Origin: Dokdonia sinensis
GTDB taxonomy: Bacteria > Bacteroidota > Bacteroidia > Flavobacteriales > Flavobacteriaceae
NCBI RefSeq assembly: GCF_003688895.1
Contig: NZ_REFV01000003.1
Coordinates: 212,962-276,961 of the forward strand
Length of the DNA stretch: 64,000 nt
Reading direction: 5' to 3'
Shown: positions 28,454 through 37,323 of the stretch, one piece after another
How the letters are laid out: every line of letters begins with the position of its first letter
Position numbering within the stretch: position 1 is the stretch's first letter
Translations under genes and position numbers: made by a program
Notes under the pieces: model-generated
What the model was told of the DNA's origin: nothing
The model's database searches: none
Seen by the model: only the letters and a program-made list of their open reading frames with translations

Positions 28454-29761
28454 TTATATGCTACGAGTGGTATCAAATTGCTCAAAATAATCTGCAATGC
28501 GACGTAGGAAACTACCACCTAGGTAACCATCTACAATACGATGGTCAAAACTGAGCGAGAGATACATCATCTGGCGTATCTCAATAGTATCACCTTCTGG
28601 ACGCTCCATCACTTCGGCGCGCTTTTTAATAATTCCTGTTGCAAGTATGGCGGCCTCTGGCTGATTGATAATGGGAGTTCCCATAACGCTACCAAAGGTT
28701 CCTACGTTACTAATGGTAAACGTGCTTCCTTTTATATCGTCACCTCCTAACTTATTTTCTCTGGCCAGAGCCGAAAGGCGATTAACCTCGGCTGCTATTT
28801 CTACAAGGTTCTTCTGATCTGCATTTTTAACCACGGGAACAATTAAATTTCCTGATGGTAATGCTGTCGCCATTCCAATATTGATATGTTCTTTGACAAT
28901 TATATTCTTTCCGTCTACCGAGACGTTTATCATTGGGAAGTCTTTTACAGCTTTTGCAACCGCCTCGACAAAAAGCGGTGTAAATGTAAGTCGCTCTCCG
29001 TGCTTCTCTTGAAAGGCCACCTTATTTGCATTGCGCCATTGTACCATTTCGGTCAAATCTGCCTCTACATAAGCGGTCACGTGCGGGCTGGTATGCTTGC
29101 TGTATACCATATGGTCTGCAATCATCTGGCGCATACGATCCATCTCCACAATTTTACCCGTTCCTTTGTCTAAATTAAGTTTAGGGATTTTATATGCGTC
29201 TGGATCTGGAACTGCAACGGGTTGAGCAAACTGGAACGGTCTTCCCTCTTCCAAATAATGAGTAATATCACTCTTACGCAATCTACCATTATTTCCAGTT
29301 CCAGAAATACGTGCCAGTTCTTCATAAGAAATATGATGCTCACGAGCCATAGCATCCACCAGCGGACTGATAAAAACATTTTTATTTGGCATTGCAAATG
29401 CCTGTTTTGATTCCGTTAGTGATTGAGGCTGCTTTTTTGACGATAACCTTTTAACTTGCTTGAGCCCAACTTTACTTTCTGCCAGAGTGTTACCTTTTTT
29501 ACTGCTTTCTGTACCGCTCTCTTCGTAACGAGCAATTGCGACTCCTACACCAACAACGCTATTGGGTTCAAACAAATGTTCTGACATTACGCCAGCACTT
29601 GGAGCAGGGACTTCATTATCTACTTTATCTGTCGCTACCTCTACAAGAATATCACCTTCATCAAAAGATTCACCCTCAGCAACGAGCCAATTTAAGATAG
29701 TTCCTTCTGTAATAGACTCACCCATTTTGGGCATTAATAAATCTGTCATCTTCTTATTCAT
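28454..29761 (-). CDS. Dihydrolipoamide acyltransferase E2 (branched-chain 2-oxoacid dehydrogenase complex)
   Basis: The 435 residues comprise an N-terminal lipoyl domain with the modified lysine in EVATDKVDNEV (Lys46), a flexible linker, a peripheral subunit-binding domain (about 130-165; ISPLVDAMAREHHIS, GTGNNGRLRKSDI), and a catalytic domain ending in SFDHRIVDG, whose His and Asp are catalytic. It transfers acyl groups from lipoamide to CoA. It is first in the operon, 24 bases ahead of the fused E1; no E3 gene is present here, so a shared lipoamide dehydrogenase elsewhere is likely. MTDLLMPKM at the fifth codon is an alternative start. Confidence 0.93.
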   Translation of the reverse strand: MNKKMTDLLMPKMGESITEGTILNWLVAEGESFDEGDILVEVATDKVDNEVPAPSAGVMSEHLFEPNSVVGVGVAIARYEESGTESSKKGNTLAESKVGLKQVKRLSSKKQPQSLTESKQAFAMPNKNVFISPLVDAMAREHHISYEELARISGTGNNGRLRKSDITHYLEEGRPFQFAQPVAVPDPDAYKIPKLNLDKGTGKIVEMDRMRQMIADHMVYSKHTSPHVTAYVEADLTEMVQWRNANKVAFQEKHGERLTFTPLFVEAVAKAVKDFPMINVSVDGKNIIVKEHINIGMATALPSGNLIVPVVKNADQKNLVEIAAEVNRLSALARENKLGGDDIKGSTFTISNVGTFGSVMGTPIINQPEAAILATGIIKKRAEVMERPEGDTIEIRQMMYLSLSFDHRIVDGYLGGSFLRRIADYFEQFDTTRSI

Positions 29762-29864
29762 AGCCTATATTTTAAACGCATCTGTTAAATATAAATGTAA
29801 CAATATCACAATAAGAATAATTATAAAACACCATTATCTAATCTATATTCAGCATATCATTCTT

Positions 29865-29872
29865 TATTTTTG
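29865..29872 (+). promoter_or_regulatory. -7 box TATTTTTG for the Lrp-type regulator
   Basis: Matches TAnnTTTG, 66 bases upstream of the regulator ATG, in the 177-bp region shared with the divergent dehydrogenase operon. Confidence 0.4.
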
Positions 29873-29938
29873 ATATTAATTTACATTTTATTCTTTCAAG
29901 ACTCTTAAGAATAGGCATATACAGTAAAACATTATTTT

Positions 29939-30412
29939 ATGAAGATTGATACCATCGACATTGAGATTTTAAAAATGCTCCAAGTAGATTCAAATCGCAC
30001 CGTTAAAAGTATGTCCGAATTACTCGGTCTTTCTACAACTCCCGTGTTTGAACGTATTAAAAAGTTAGAAAAAGAAGGACTGATAACAAATTATGTCGCT
30101 CGAATAAATCATAAAAAACTTGGACTCAAACAGACCGTCTTTATTGCAATTTCAATCCAAGGACATACCAGAAGTTATTTGCAGAAGTTTGTAGACAGTA
30201 TTAATAGCTTTCCTGAAGTGGTGGAGTGTCATCGTGTAAGTGGCAACTTTGACTACCTTCTAAAACTAGTTGTTGAAGATATTGAAGCTTACGAGACTTT
30301 TATAATTTCAAAACTAACACTCCTTCCTTATTTGGGTAATGTACAGAGCCATATTGTACTCTCCACGAGCAAAGAGACTAATGAAGTGGATATGTCCTTT
30401 CTAAACGGTTAG
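29939..30412 (+). CDS. Lrp/AsnC family transcriptional regulator
   Basis: A 157-residue one-domain-plus-RAM regulator. The N-terminal winged helix-turn-helix (residues about 4-50: DTIDIEILKMLQVDSNRTVKSM, LGLSTTPVFERIKKLEKEG) binds DNA; the C-terminal RAM domain (ISIQGHTRSYL, VVECHRVSGNFDYLLKL) senses amino acids or 2-oxoacids and makes oligomers. It is divergent from the branched-chain dehydrogenase operon, the same arrangement as Lrp-like BkdR with bkd genes in Pseudomonas, so control of that operon by branched-chain amino acids is a reasonable inference. Confidence 0.93.
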   Translation: MKIDTIDIEILKMLQVDSNRTVKSMSELLGLSTTPVFERIKKLEKEGLITNYVARINHKKLGLKQTVFIAISIQGHTRSYLQKFVDSINSFPEVVECHRVSGNFDYLLKLVVEDIEAYETFIISKLTLLPYLGNVQSHIVLSTSKETNEVDMSFLNG

Positions 30413-30423
30413 ACGTTTAATTA

Positions 30424-30439
30424 TGCTTTCGCGAAAGCG
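30424..30439. repeat. Palindromic element, 15 of 16 bases (intergenic)
   Basis: TGCTTTCGCGAAAGCG between the convergent regulator and accC genes. Confidence 0.9.
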
Positions 30440-30450
30440 TAAAAAAGAAA

Positions 30451-30480
30451 AACCCCAACATCTTACGACATTGGAGTTTC
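30451..30480 (-). terminator. Terminator of the acc operon
   Basis: On the minus strand AAACTCCAA pairs with TTGGGGTTT across ATGTCGTAAGATG and is followed by TTCTTTTTT. Confidence 0.65.
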
Positions 30481-30504
30481 TAAAATATGATATGGATTTT
30501 TAAA

Positions 30505-31857
30505 CTATTCCTTTTCTTTTGGATTCATTTTAAAAGTATCCATAAATGCTGTGGTATAGTTTCCAGCTATATAATCGGGCTCATCCATAAGTTGTCTGTG
30601 AAAAGGTATGGTTGTTTTAATACCTTCGATCACAAACTCGTCAAGAGCTCTTTTCATTTTACTTATAGCCTCCTCACGTGTTTGCGCTGTTGTAATCAAC
30701 TTTGCAATCATAGAGTCATAATTAGGAGGTATCATATACCCACTATACACATGTGTATCAATACGAACCCCGTGACCTCCTGGTGTATGTAAATTTGTAA
30801 TACGCCCTGGTGAAGGTCTAAAGTCATTATAAGGATCTTCCGCATTTATACGACACTCAATAGAGTGAAGTTGTGGGTAATAATTCTTTCCAGATATTGT
30901 AACACCTGCTGCGACTAGAATTTGTTCTTGTATAAGATCGTGGTCTACCACTTGTTCTGTAATCGGGTGCTCTACTTGAATCCTTGTGTTCATCTCCATA
31001 AAATAGAAATTACGGTGCTTGTCTACAAGAAACTCGACGGTTCCCGCTCCTTCGTATTTTATATATTCAGCGGCTCGTACGGCTGCTTGCCCCATTTTTT
31101 CGCGCAATTCATCTGTCATAAATGGCGACGGGGTTTCTTCTGTCAGCTTCTGGTGGCGGCGTTGTACTGAGCAATCTCGCTCAGATAAATGACATGCCTT
31201 ACCTTTACTATCTCCGACGATCTGAATCTCAATATGTCGTGGCTCCTCTATGAGTTTTTCCATATACATCCCGTCATTACCAAAGGCTGCCTTAGATTCC
31301 TGTCTTGCAGATTCCCAAGCTTTGTGTAAGTTTTCTTCTTTCCAAACGGCACGCATTCCTTTACCACCACCTCCGGCAGTAGCCTTAAGCATTACTGGGT
31401 AACCTGTTTCTTTTGCCAGTTTCTGACACTCTTCAAAATCCTTAATGATCCCGTCAGATCCTGGTACACAGGGCACACCTGCGGCTTTCATCGTGGCTTT
31501 TGCGGTCGCCTTATCTCCCATCTTGTTTATCATATCTGGAGAAGCACCGATAAACTTTATATCGTGCTCTTCGCAAATTTTAGAAAATTTTGCGTTTTCA
31601 GATAAAAAACCATATCCCGGGTGAATGGCATCTGCATTTGTAATTTCGGCAGCGGCGATAATATTTGCCATTTTGAGATAGGACTCACTACTCGGAGCTG
31701 GGCCTATACAAACGGCTTCGTCTGCAAATTTTACGTGGAGGCTCTCACGGTCTGCGGTAGAGTATACAGCAACTGTCTTTATGCCCATTTCTTTACACGT
31801 ACGGATGACGCGCAAGGCAATTTCTCCTCTATTTGCTATAAGTATCTTCTTAAACAT
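30505..31857 (-). CDS. accC: Biotin carboxylase subunit of acetyl-CoA carboxylase
   Basis: A 450-residue ATP-grasp enzyme that carboxylates the biotin on AccB using ATP and bicarbonate. It opens [20 protein letters not shown], has the Gly-rich ATP loop [10 protein letters not shown], the [14 protein letters not shown] active-site block and the C-terminal RPSPGRI segment. Full length. It follows accB in the fatty-acid biosynthesis operon after a 99-base gap that contains a palindromic element. It could alternatively serve a propionyl-CoA type carboxylase, but the adjacent accB and fabH favour acetyl-CoA carboxylase. Confidence 0.96.
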   Translation of the reverse strand: MFKKILIANRGEIALRVIRTCKEMGIKTVAVYSTADRESLHVKFADEAVCIGPAPSSESYLKMANIIAAAEITNADAIHPGYGFLSENAKFSKICEEHDIKFIGASPDMINKMGDKATAKATMKAAGVPCVPGSDGIIKDFEECQKLAKETGYPVMLKATAGGGGKGMRAVWKEENLHKAWESARQESKAAFGNDGMYMEKLIEEPRHIEIQIVGDSKGKACHLSERDCSVQRRHQKLTEETPSPFMTDELREKMGQAAVRAAEYIKYEGAGTVEFLVDKHRNFYFMEMNTRIQVEHPITEQVVDHDLIQEQILVAAGVTISGKNYYPQLHSIECRINAEDPYNDFRPSPGRITNLHTPGGHGVRIDTHVYSGYMIPPNYDSMIAKLITTAQTREEAISKMKRALDEFVIEGIKTTIPFHRQLMDEPDYIAGNYTTAFMDTFKMNPKEKE

Positions 31858-31893
31858 AGGTAGTCATTTTAAGGTAGCGGGTTGTAGGGATTA

Positions 31894-31909
31894 CGCTTTT
31901 GCAAAAGCG
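31894..31909. repeat. Palindromic element, symmetric variant CGCTTTTGCAAAAGCG
   Basis: Two changes at mirror positions keep perfect dyad symmetry. It lies in the accB-accC gap. Confidence 0.85.
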
Positions 31910-31956
31910 TACCTAAAACCTATACTACTATTTATAGAACCTGTTAAAGGATTATA

Positions 31957-32445
31957 TTATGATGGGTCAACCAAGAATAATGGCTGATCAAACTCTACAG
32001 GAGAAGAATCATCTACAAGAACTTTTACAATTGTTCCTGAAACCTCGCTTTCTATCTCATTAAAGAGCTTCATTGCTTCTATCACACAAAGCACATCACC
32101 TTCTGAAATACTCTTTCCTACCTCAACAAATGTAGGCTTATCTGGTGCAGGCTTGCGATAGAAAGTACCGATGATCGGCGACTTGATTGTGATGTATTTT
32201 GCATTCTCATCTTCTGCAGGAGAAGCGGGTGCTGCGGGTGCTGCTGGAGCCGCTGGGGCTGCTGGAGCTGCTGCCTGCACAGGTTGCTGCATTGCTGGCA
32301 TTTGCTGCAAGATGGTAGTACCACCCTTTTCTTCATCTGCTCCTGTTTTAATTGTGATTTTTACGTCATCCATTTCAAGCTTTACTTCGCTTGCTCCAGA
32401 CTTTGCTACAAATCTAATCAGGTTTTGAATTTCTTTTAAATCCAT
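31957..32445 (-). CDS. accB: Biotin carboxyl carrier protein
   Basis: The 162 residues begin with a helical segment, then an Ala/Pro-rich swinging linker (about 58-76), then a biotinyl domain with the biotinylated lysine in EAMKLFNEIES (Lys126). It carries carboxybiotin between AccC and the carboxyltransferase. The linker is encoded by near-repeats of GCTGCTGGAGC type, which may vary in length between strains. It sits between fabH and accC on one minus-strand operon. Confidence 0.96.
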   Translation of the reverse strand: MDLKEIQNLIRFVAKSGASEVKLEMDDVKITIKTGADEEKGGTTILQQMPAMQQPVQAAAPAAPAAPAAPAAPASPAEDENAKYITIKSPIIGTFYRKPAPDKPTFVEVGKSISEGDVLCVIEAMKLFNEIESEVSGTIVKVLVDDSSPVEFDQPLFLVDPS

Positions 32446-32474
32446 AAGTGTTTGAATTATTCAGTTAAGGTTAA

Positions 32475-33470
32475 TTAGGAGTTATAGGCCCATTTTAGGA
32501 GGATGGAACCCCACGTGAATCCGCCACCAAATGCGGCAAAAACAATGTTATCTCCTTTTTTAAGTTGGTTTTCATAATCGCTCATCAACAATGGTAATGT
32601 TGCAGATGTCGTATTGCCATAGCGCTGTATGTTCATAAGTACTTTTTCTTCCTCAAGTCCCATACGTCTTGCTGTGGCGTCTATTATTCTCTTATTTGCC
32701 TGATGTGCAATAAGATAGCTTATATCATCATGAGACAAGTCATTGCGCATCATTATTTTCTCGCTTACATCTGCCATATTTGACACGGCAAACTTAAATA
32801 CGGTTTTCCCATCTTGATATACATAATGCTGCTTATTTGCAACTGTCTCTGCGGATGGAGGCAATATAGAACCTCCAGCATCTATTTTTAGGAACTCACG
32901 ACCTATACCGTCAGACCGCAAATATTCATCTTGCACGCCCAATCCTTCCTCGTTGGGTTCAAAAAGGACTGCACCGCCACCATCCCCAAAGATGATGCAC
33001 GTAGTTCTGTCTGTATAATCTATGATGGAAGACATTTTATCTGCCCCTATAAGAAGTACTTTTTTGTAGCGCCCTGACTCTATATACTTTGCTGCAGTAG
33101 ACATTCCATATAAGAAGCTAGAACAAGCGGCTACAAGGTCATAAGCAAATGCGTTTGTTGCCCCTATCTGCGTTGCTGTATATACTGCAGTAGATGCCAC
33201 GGGCATATCTGGTGTAGCCGTAGCCACAATTACCATGTCTATTTCTTTAGGGTCGAGATTACGTTTTTCTAGAAGGTCTTGTGCTGCCTTTACAGCCAGA
33301 AATGACGACCCTTTATCAGGATCTTTGAGAATGCGTCGTTCCTTTATTCCGGTTCTAGTGGTAATCCACTCGTCGTTCGTGTCGACCATTGTTGCCAGAA
33401 TCTGGTTGGTCAAGACGTATTCTGGAACATATGCCCCTACAGCTGTAATTGCCGCTGAGATTTTATTCAT
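32475..33470 (-). CDS. fabH: 3-oxoacyl-ACP synthase III
   Basis: The 331 residues form a thiolase-fold enzyme that condenses acetyl- (or branched acyl-) CoA with malonyl-ACP to start fatty acid synthesis. The Cys-His-Asn triad is visible: Cys116 in DLVAACSSFLYG, His in AHQANKRIID and Asn in NTTSATLP or the FGGGFTWGS end region. The N-terminal ITTRTGIKERRI is the CoA-binding segment. Branched-chain primers from the Bkd complex encoded at 26342-29761 could feed a FabH of this kind, giving the iso-fatty acids usual in Flavobacteriaceae. Confidence 0.96.
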   Translation of the reverse strand: MNKISAAITAVGAYVPEYVLTNQILATMVDTNDEWITTRTGIKERRILKDPDKGSSFLAVKAAQDLLEKRNLDPKEIDMVIVATATPDMPVASTAVYTATQIGATNAFAYDLVAACSSFLYGMSTAAKYIESGRYKKVLLIGADKMSSIIDYTDRTTCIIFGDGGGAVLFEPNEEGLGVQDEYLRSDGIGREFLKIDAGGSILPPSAETVANKQHYVYQDGKTVFKFAVSNMADVSEKIMMRNDLSHDDISYLIAHQANKRIIDATARRMGLEEEKVLMNIQRYGNTTSATLPLLMSDYENQLKKGDNIVFAAFGGGFTWGSILLKWAYNS

Positions 33471-33586
33471 TAGTTTCAGTTAGGTTTCTAACTTTTATGC
33501 CTCAAAACAGCACAAAAAGTTACGAAAAGTAATAAAAATTGAGCAAAACACGCCCAGAATTAACTTTTTTTGCGCCAACTGTTCAT

Positions 33587-33613
33587 AAAAAAAAACGCTC
33601 ACAGCGTGAGCGT
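33587..33613 (-). terminator. Terminator downstream of rpmF
   Basis: ACGCTCAC (33595-33602) pairs with GTGAGCGT (33606-33613) and on the minus strand is followed by eight T. Expression of fabH past it requires read-through or an own promoter. Confidence 0.8.
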
Positions 33614-33639
33614 CTTTTATTTATGTTGTGACTTATGAC

Positions 33640-33840
33640 CTAAGCCTCTGCTTCTGCCTCTGTTTTATCAATTACCACCTGCCCTCTATAGTACAATTTA
33701 CCTTCGTGCCAATGAGCTCTGTGATAAAGGTGAGACTCACCCGTGGTTGGATCTGTAGCAATTTGAGGTATAGCAGCCTTGTAATGTGTTCTTCTCTTAT
33801 CTCTTCTTGTTTTCGAGATTTTTCTCTTAGGATGTGCCAT
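33640..33840 (-). CDS. rpmF: Ribosomal protein bL32
   Basis: The 66 residues read [20 protein letters not shown] and end in an acidic EAEAEA tail. The N-terminal basic PKRK-SK-RR-KRR is diagnostic of bL32 of the large subunit. The Cys zinc-binding residues of some bL32 proteins are absent ([17 protein letters not shown] instead), the zinc-free type. It lies nine bases after the DUF177 gene and before fabH, the same order as in many bacteria. Confidence 0.97.
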   Translation of the reverse strand: MAHPKRKISKTRRDKRRTHYKAAIPQIATDPTTGESHLYHRAHWHEGKLYYRGQVVIDKTEAEAEA

Positions 33841-33849
33841 TATGTACTC

Positions 33850-34395
33850 TTATTTATCTGTTAATAGTTTTTTAAGTGAATCCCATCTAGGATCCGTCTC
33901 TGTTTTATCTATAGGTTCTTCTTCTTTCTGACTAGGAATACTCATTGCTTCTAGCTTGTCGAGTATTTCTGATTTTAAAGTCCCATCTGCAACACCTGGG
34001 TGCACTCGTTTATTAGGTAAAGAAAGCACAAGAAGTTCGTATATGTAATGACCCACATTTATTTCATACTCTCCGTAAGGAAGAATTAGAATATCTTCAA
34101 AATCATCATTGCGCTCTTGCCCAAACTTTACAACGAGCTCATAAGAAGCATCTATAGGCTCATCATAAGGCTCATTAGTCACATCACAGTCTAAATTTAC
34201 AACACCAGTAGCTTTAAAATCAAGCTCCATAAGTGTAGATTTCTTGACAAAAGTCAAGACAACGTTAACGTCGATGTCGTTAAAATCTTCATAGTCAAAA
34301 TGTTCAAAGAACGCACGATCAATTTTATAATCAAACCGATGCTCTCCCTCCTTTAAACCTACATACTGTATTGTAAATAGTTTCAAATCTTTCAT
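33850..34395 (-). CDS. DUF177/YceD family protein
   Basis: A 181-residue acidic protein. The conserved DUF177 pattern is visible around residues 70-125: NLDCDVTNEPYDEPIDASYELVVKF then DILILPYGEYEINVGHYIYELLVLSLP. YceD homologues are linked to ribosomal protein bL32 and 23S rRNA levels. The zinc-like Cys pair is reduced to one Cys. I place the start at 34395 (MKDLKLFTIQYVGLKEGEH) because the upstream ATG at 34428 lies inside the promoter region. First gene of the YceD-rpmF-fabH-accB-accC cluster. Confidence 0.9.
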   Translation of the reverse strand: MKDLKLFTIQYVGLKEGEHRFDYKIDRAFFEHFDYEDFNDIDVNVVLTFVKKSTLMELDFKATGVVNLDCDVTNEPYDEPIDASYELVVKFGQERNDDFEDILILPYGEYEINVGHYIYELLVLSLPNKRVHPGVADGTLKSEILDKLEAMSIPSQKEEEPIDKTETDPRWDSLKKLLTDK

Positions 34396-34417
34396 CTCAT
34401 CATCCGTTAGGAGCGTG

Positions 34418-34425
34418 CAAAGATA
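34418..34425 (-). promoter_or_regulatory. -7 box TATCTTTG of the DUF177-rpmF operon
   Basis: Perfect TAnnTTTG 22 bases before the chosen ATG; a second candidate, TAATTTTG, lies just upstream of it. Confidence 0.55.
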
Positions 34426-34502
34426 CACAAAATTATATATTACAAAACTTCTTAAGTATTTTATTTTAGCGCTCTCCTAAAGCCTAAGGCGCAATATTAT
34501 CC

Positions 34503-35603
34503 TTAGCTGTTTTTGTCATATTTACGCCCACCTTCATTTCTAGAACGCCCTCTTCCTCCAGGTTTTCTAGGGGACACTTTTAGCACATTTTCTGTGAGCA
34601 CATCATACTCGCTGCGGTGTTTGTAAATATTAACTGCTGTAAACACGGCTTCTCTAAAGGAACTATGGTCTGCATCACCTTTTCCTGCGATGTCATATCC
34701 CGTACCGTGATCTGGCGAGGTCCTTATTTTATTGAGCCCCGCAGTATAGTTTACACCTTTACCAAAAGCAAGTGTCTTAAAAGGTATTAATCCCTGATCG
34801 TGATATGCGGCTAACACAGCATCAAAATTCTTATAATTCCCAGAACCAAAGAAACTATCTGCCGCATAAGGGCCGTAAACAACTTTTCCCGTTGCCCGTA
34901 TTTTTTCTAATGTTGGAATAAGCACTTTATCATCTTCATCTCCTATCACCCCGTTGTCACCTACGTGTGGGTTTATACCAAGTAAAGCTATTTTAGGTTT
35001 ACCTATACCAAAATCACGTTGCAATGTAACATAAAGGGTCTCTATTTTTTTTGTAATAAGCTCTGGAGTTATTTTTCCAGAAATCTCCTTAACGGCCACA
35101 TGATCAGTAAGTAAGCCCACCTTGAGTGATTCCGAAACCATAAGCATCATGGCATCACCCGTAAGTTCCTGTGCGAGATAATCTGTATGGCCAGGAAATT
35201 TAAATGCTTCGGTCTGGATATTTGCTTTATTTATAGGCGCAGTCACAAGAGCATCTATTTCTTCATTTTTTAAAGCATCAACCCCAGTTAAGAATGACTC
35301 TAACGCATATTTGCCAGCTTCAGCCGTTTCGACACCAGGTTCTACTGAGATATTTTCTTTCCATATATTGAGAACATTCACTTTTCCTTCTAGCGCTTTC
35401 GCGAAAGCGTCAATCCCATGCAAGCTTAGTTCCACATCAAGTTCTTTACGTATCTGGTTGAGCACTTTTACAGAACCTATAATCACCGGGGTGCAGAAAT
35501 CTAACATCATAGCCTCTGCAAATGTTTTTAGTACAACTTCTGGCCCGATACCATTAAGATCACCTAAGGAAATCCCAACTTTTATTTTCTGCTCTTTCTT
35601 CAT
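34503..35603 (-). CDS. pdxA: 4-hydroxythreonine-4-phosphate dehydrogenase
   Basis: A 366-residue enzyme of pyridoxal 5'-phosphate synthesis (DXP-dependent route) that oxidises 4-phosphohydroxy-L-threonine with NAD+. Seen: ISLGDLNGIGPEVVLK at the N-terminus, FPGHTDYLAQ and the metal-binding His in AAYHDQGLIPFK, and RTSPDHGTGYDIAGKG near the end. The C-terminus has an extra basic Gly/Arg tail. The start at 35603 is favoured over 35660 because a TACTTTTG box lies at 35637-35644. A palindromic element at 35394 is read DAFAKALEG (residues 66-70). Confidence 0.95.
   Translation of the reverse strand: MKKEQKIKVGISLGDLNGIGPEVVLKTFAEAMMLDFCTPVIIGSVKVLNQIRKELDVELSLHGIDAFAKALEGKVNVLNIWKENISVEPGVETAEAGKYALESFLTGVDALKNEEIDALVTAPINKANIQTEAFKFPGHTDYLAQELTGDAMMLMVSESLKVGLLTDHVAVKEISGKITPELITKKIETLYVTLQRDFGIGKPKIALLGINPHVGDNGVIGDEDDKVLIPTLEKIRATGKVVYGPYAADSFFGSGNYKNFDAVLAAYHDQGLIPFKTLAFGKGVNYTAGLNKIRTSPDHGTGYDIAGKGDADHSSFREAVFTAVNIYKHRSEYDVLTENVLKVSPRKPGGRGRSRNEGGRKYDKNS
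35394..35409. repeat. 16-bp palindromic element, perfect copy inside pdxA (AFAKA)
   Basis: Exact copy, residues 66-70 of PdxA. Confidence 0.95.
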
Positions 35604-35636
35604 TTTTGCTGTGTGAGGTTTCGTATTTTTACTAGA

Positions 35637-35644
35637 CAAAAGTA
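35637..35644 (-). promoter_or_regulatory. -7 box TACTTTTG for pdxA
   Basis: Perfect TAnnTTTG 34 bases before the chosen pdxA ATG. Confidence 0.5.
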
Positions 35645-35662
35645 ACCAATTAAAAAGCATTT

Positions 35663-36250
35663 ATGTTTACGGGTATCATTGAAGATTTAGGCAAGGTCAA
35701 AGAGATTATTACAGAGGGAGAAAATATTCATTTAACCATAAGTAGTGCCATTTCTCAGGAATTAAAAATAGATCAAAGCGTAGCCCATAATGGCGTGTGT
35801 CTCACCGTTGTTGCTTTAGAAAGTGACACATATACTGTCACAGCCATACAAGAAACCTTGGACAAAACCAATTTAGGACATCTTAAAGTAGGTGATATTG
35901 TAAATTTAGAGCGCGCGATGATTCTAGGTGCGCGGCTTGATGGACACATAGTTCAAGGCCACGTGGATCAGGTGGGCACCTGCATAGATATTATGGATGA
36001 AAATGGAAGTTGGAGATTTACATTTTCTTACGATGAGTCCCTAGGCAACGTAACTATCGAAAAAGGCTCCATAACTATAAATGGAGTAAGCCTTACTGTT
36101 GTAGACTCTAAACCAGGAATCTTAAGCGTTGCCATAATCCCATATACTTACGAGCACACAGGTTTCAATTCCTTTAAAAAAGGAACGATTGTAAATCTTG
36201 AATTTGATGTTATAGGAAAATATGTGAAGCGACTTACTTCTGGATATTAA
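35663..36250 (+). CDS. ribE: Riboflavin synthase alpha chain
   Basis: The 195 residues form two lumazine-binding barrels in tandem (about 1-90 and 98-190), starting with the canonical MFTGIIEDLGKV and with NLERAM--GARLDGHIVQGHVD at the domain junction. It dismutates two 6,7-dimethyl-8-ribityllumazine molecules to riboflavin. Divergent from pdxA with 59 bases between the starts. Its TAA overlaps the stop codon of the convergent small membrane-protein gene. Confidence 0.96.
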   Translation: MFTGIIEDLGKVKEIITEGENIHLTISSAISQELKIDQSVAHNGVCLTVVALESDTYTVTAIQETLDKTNLGHLKVGDIVNLERAMILGARLDGHIVQGHVDQVGTCIDIMDENGSWRFTFSYDESLGNVTIEKGSITINGVSLTVVDSKPGILSVAIIPYTYEHTGFNSFKKGTIVNLEFDVIGKYVKRLTSGY

Positions 36251-36462
36251 GCCACTTTGCGGTTTCTTTTATTCTTAAGCACAAAAAAGACACCGAGAGC
36301 CGACCCAACAACTAATAAAAATACTACCCCATTATCTATAGGCATAGGCAACCCAGAAGGTGGAGTTCTTTGAGGTGGTGGTGGTACCTCCTGAGCAAAA
36401 AGCGTTAATTGCACAAATGCCAGCAGTACCGATAAGGCTATTTTTTTTAGTAAGGGGCTCAT
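36247..36462 (-). CDS. Small secreted/membrane protein with Pro-rich stretch and C-terminal helix
   Basis: The 71 residues have a signal peptide (LSVLLAFVQLTLFAQ), a Pro-rich EVPPPPQRTPPSGLPMPID, one hydrophobic helix (VVFLLVVGSALGVFFVL) and a basic KNKRNRK end. The layout (Pro-rich, PID motif, helix, basic tail) resembles the short PID-CTERM-like sorting tails I recall from Bacteroidota, but here almost nothing precedes the tail. It could be a tiny membrane protein or a relic of a larger one. It converges on ribE with overlapping stop codons. Confidence 0.6.
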   Translation of the reverse strand: MSPLLKKIALSVLLAFVQLTLFAQEVPPPPQRTPPSGLPMPIDNGVVFLLVVGSALGVFFVLKNKRNRKVA

Positions 36463-36740
36463 AATGTATGTAAATGTAACACCATTGTATTACTTAAAGT
36501 AACGCCTAGGCAAACATTATATTATAATATCATTTGCTGTAATTCAACGGCAATTATACGCTTTTTACCGATAAAATCACAATTTAAGCTTCCTTTTCTA
36601 AGTTTGAACTATAAAATAAAAATCTAACTCATTCATTTGAAATGAATTATTTCTGGATATAAGACAATTCAATCTAAAAAAAATCCTACTACTGCAATAC
36701 AAAATAATACTGCAGAAATAGGATTGTTAAGAACTTAAAG

Positions 36741-36814
36741 TGGTCCCACTTGGGCTCGAACCAAGGACCCTCTGATTATGAGTCAGATGCTCTAACCAGC
36801 TGAGCTATGGGACC
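36741..36814 (-). tRNA. tRNA with CAT anticodon (Met elongator or Ile2)
   Basis: On the minus strand the acceptor stem GGTCCCA pairs with TGGGACC, with a D arm AGCTCAGCTGGTTAGAGC, an anticodon loop CTCATAA between TCTGA and TCAGA, and a T arm with GGTTCGAGCC. The CCA end is not encoded. CAT reads AUG if unmodified, or AUA if the C is converted to lysidine; sequence alone cannot decide safely. Confidence 0.93.
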
Positions 36815-36870
36815 GAAAACGGGTGCAAATTTAATATAATTCTATTATTAACCAAAGGATTTAAAAACTA

Positions 36871-37272
36871 TTACTTCCTTTCTTGACAAAGTTCTACCAG
36901 AACACCGCCTGCAGTCTTAGGATGAACAAAGGCAACCAGCTTATTATCAGCGCCTAACTTAGGCTCTTTGTTTAATAATTTAAAACCTTCAGATTCTAAC
37001 CGTTTCATTTCTGCTACAATATCGTCTACCGCAAATGCAATATGGTGAATCCCTTCTCCTTTCTTATCCAAAAAGCCAGCGATAGGACTTTCGACACTTG
37101 TGGCTTCCAGTAATTCTATTTTATTTGGACCTACTTCAAAAAAAGAGGTGCGCACCCCTTCAGAAAGCACTTCCTCCATTTTGTAATGAGATTTCCCGAG
37201 GAGTTTTGCGTACAGGTCGTTCGACTTCTCAAGGTCTCTTACAGCTATTCCTATATGTTCAATTTTATCCAT
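36871..37272 (-). CDS. mce: Methylmalonyl-CoA epimerase
   Basis: A 134-residue vicinal-oxygen-chelate protein interconverting (R)- and (S)-methylmalonyl-CoA in propionate and odd/branched-chain catabolism. The metal ligands are expected in IEHIGIAVRD, GIHHIAFAVDD and GVLVELCQ. The start at 37272 (MDKIEHIGIA) matches family length. However, an in-frame ATG at 37335 would add 21 residues containing palindrome-encoded RFRES, and the likely promoter (37349-37356) lies upstream of both, so the longer form is not excluded. Confidence 0.92.
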   Translation of the reverse strand: MDKIEHIGIAVRDLEKSNDLYAKLLGKSHYKMEEVLSEGVRTSFFEVGPNKIELLEATSVESPIAGFLDKKGEGIHHIAFAVDDIVAEMKRLESEGFKLLNKEPKLGADNKLVAFVHPKTAGGVLVELCQERK

Positions 37273-37307
37273 ATCTCTTTTCTTAGATTTAGAGGTTGCT
37301 TTTTTTA

Positions 37308-37323
37308 CGCTTTCGCGAAAGCG
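37308..37323. repeat. 16-bp palindromic element, perfect copy in the mce leader
   Basis: Exact copy between the two candidate mce starts; in frame RFRES if the longer start is used. Confidence 0.95.
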
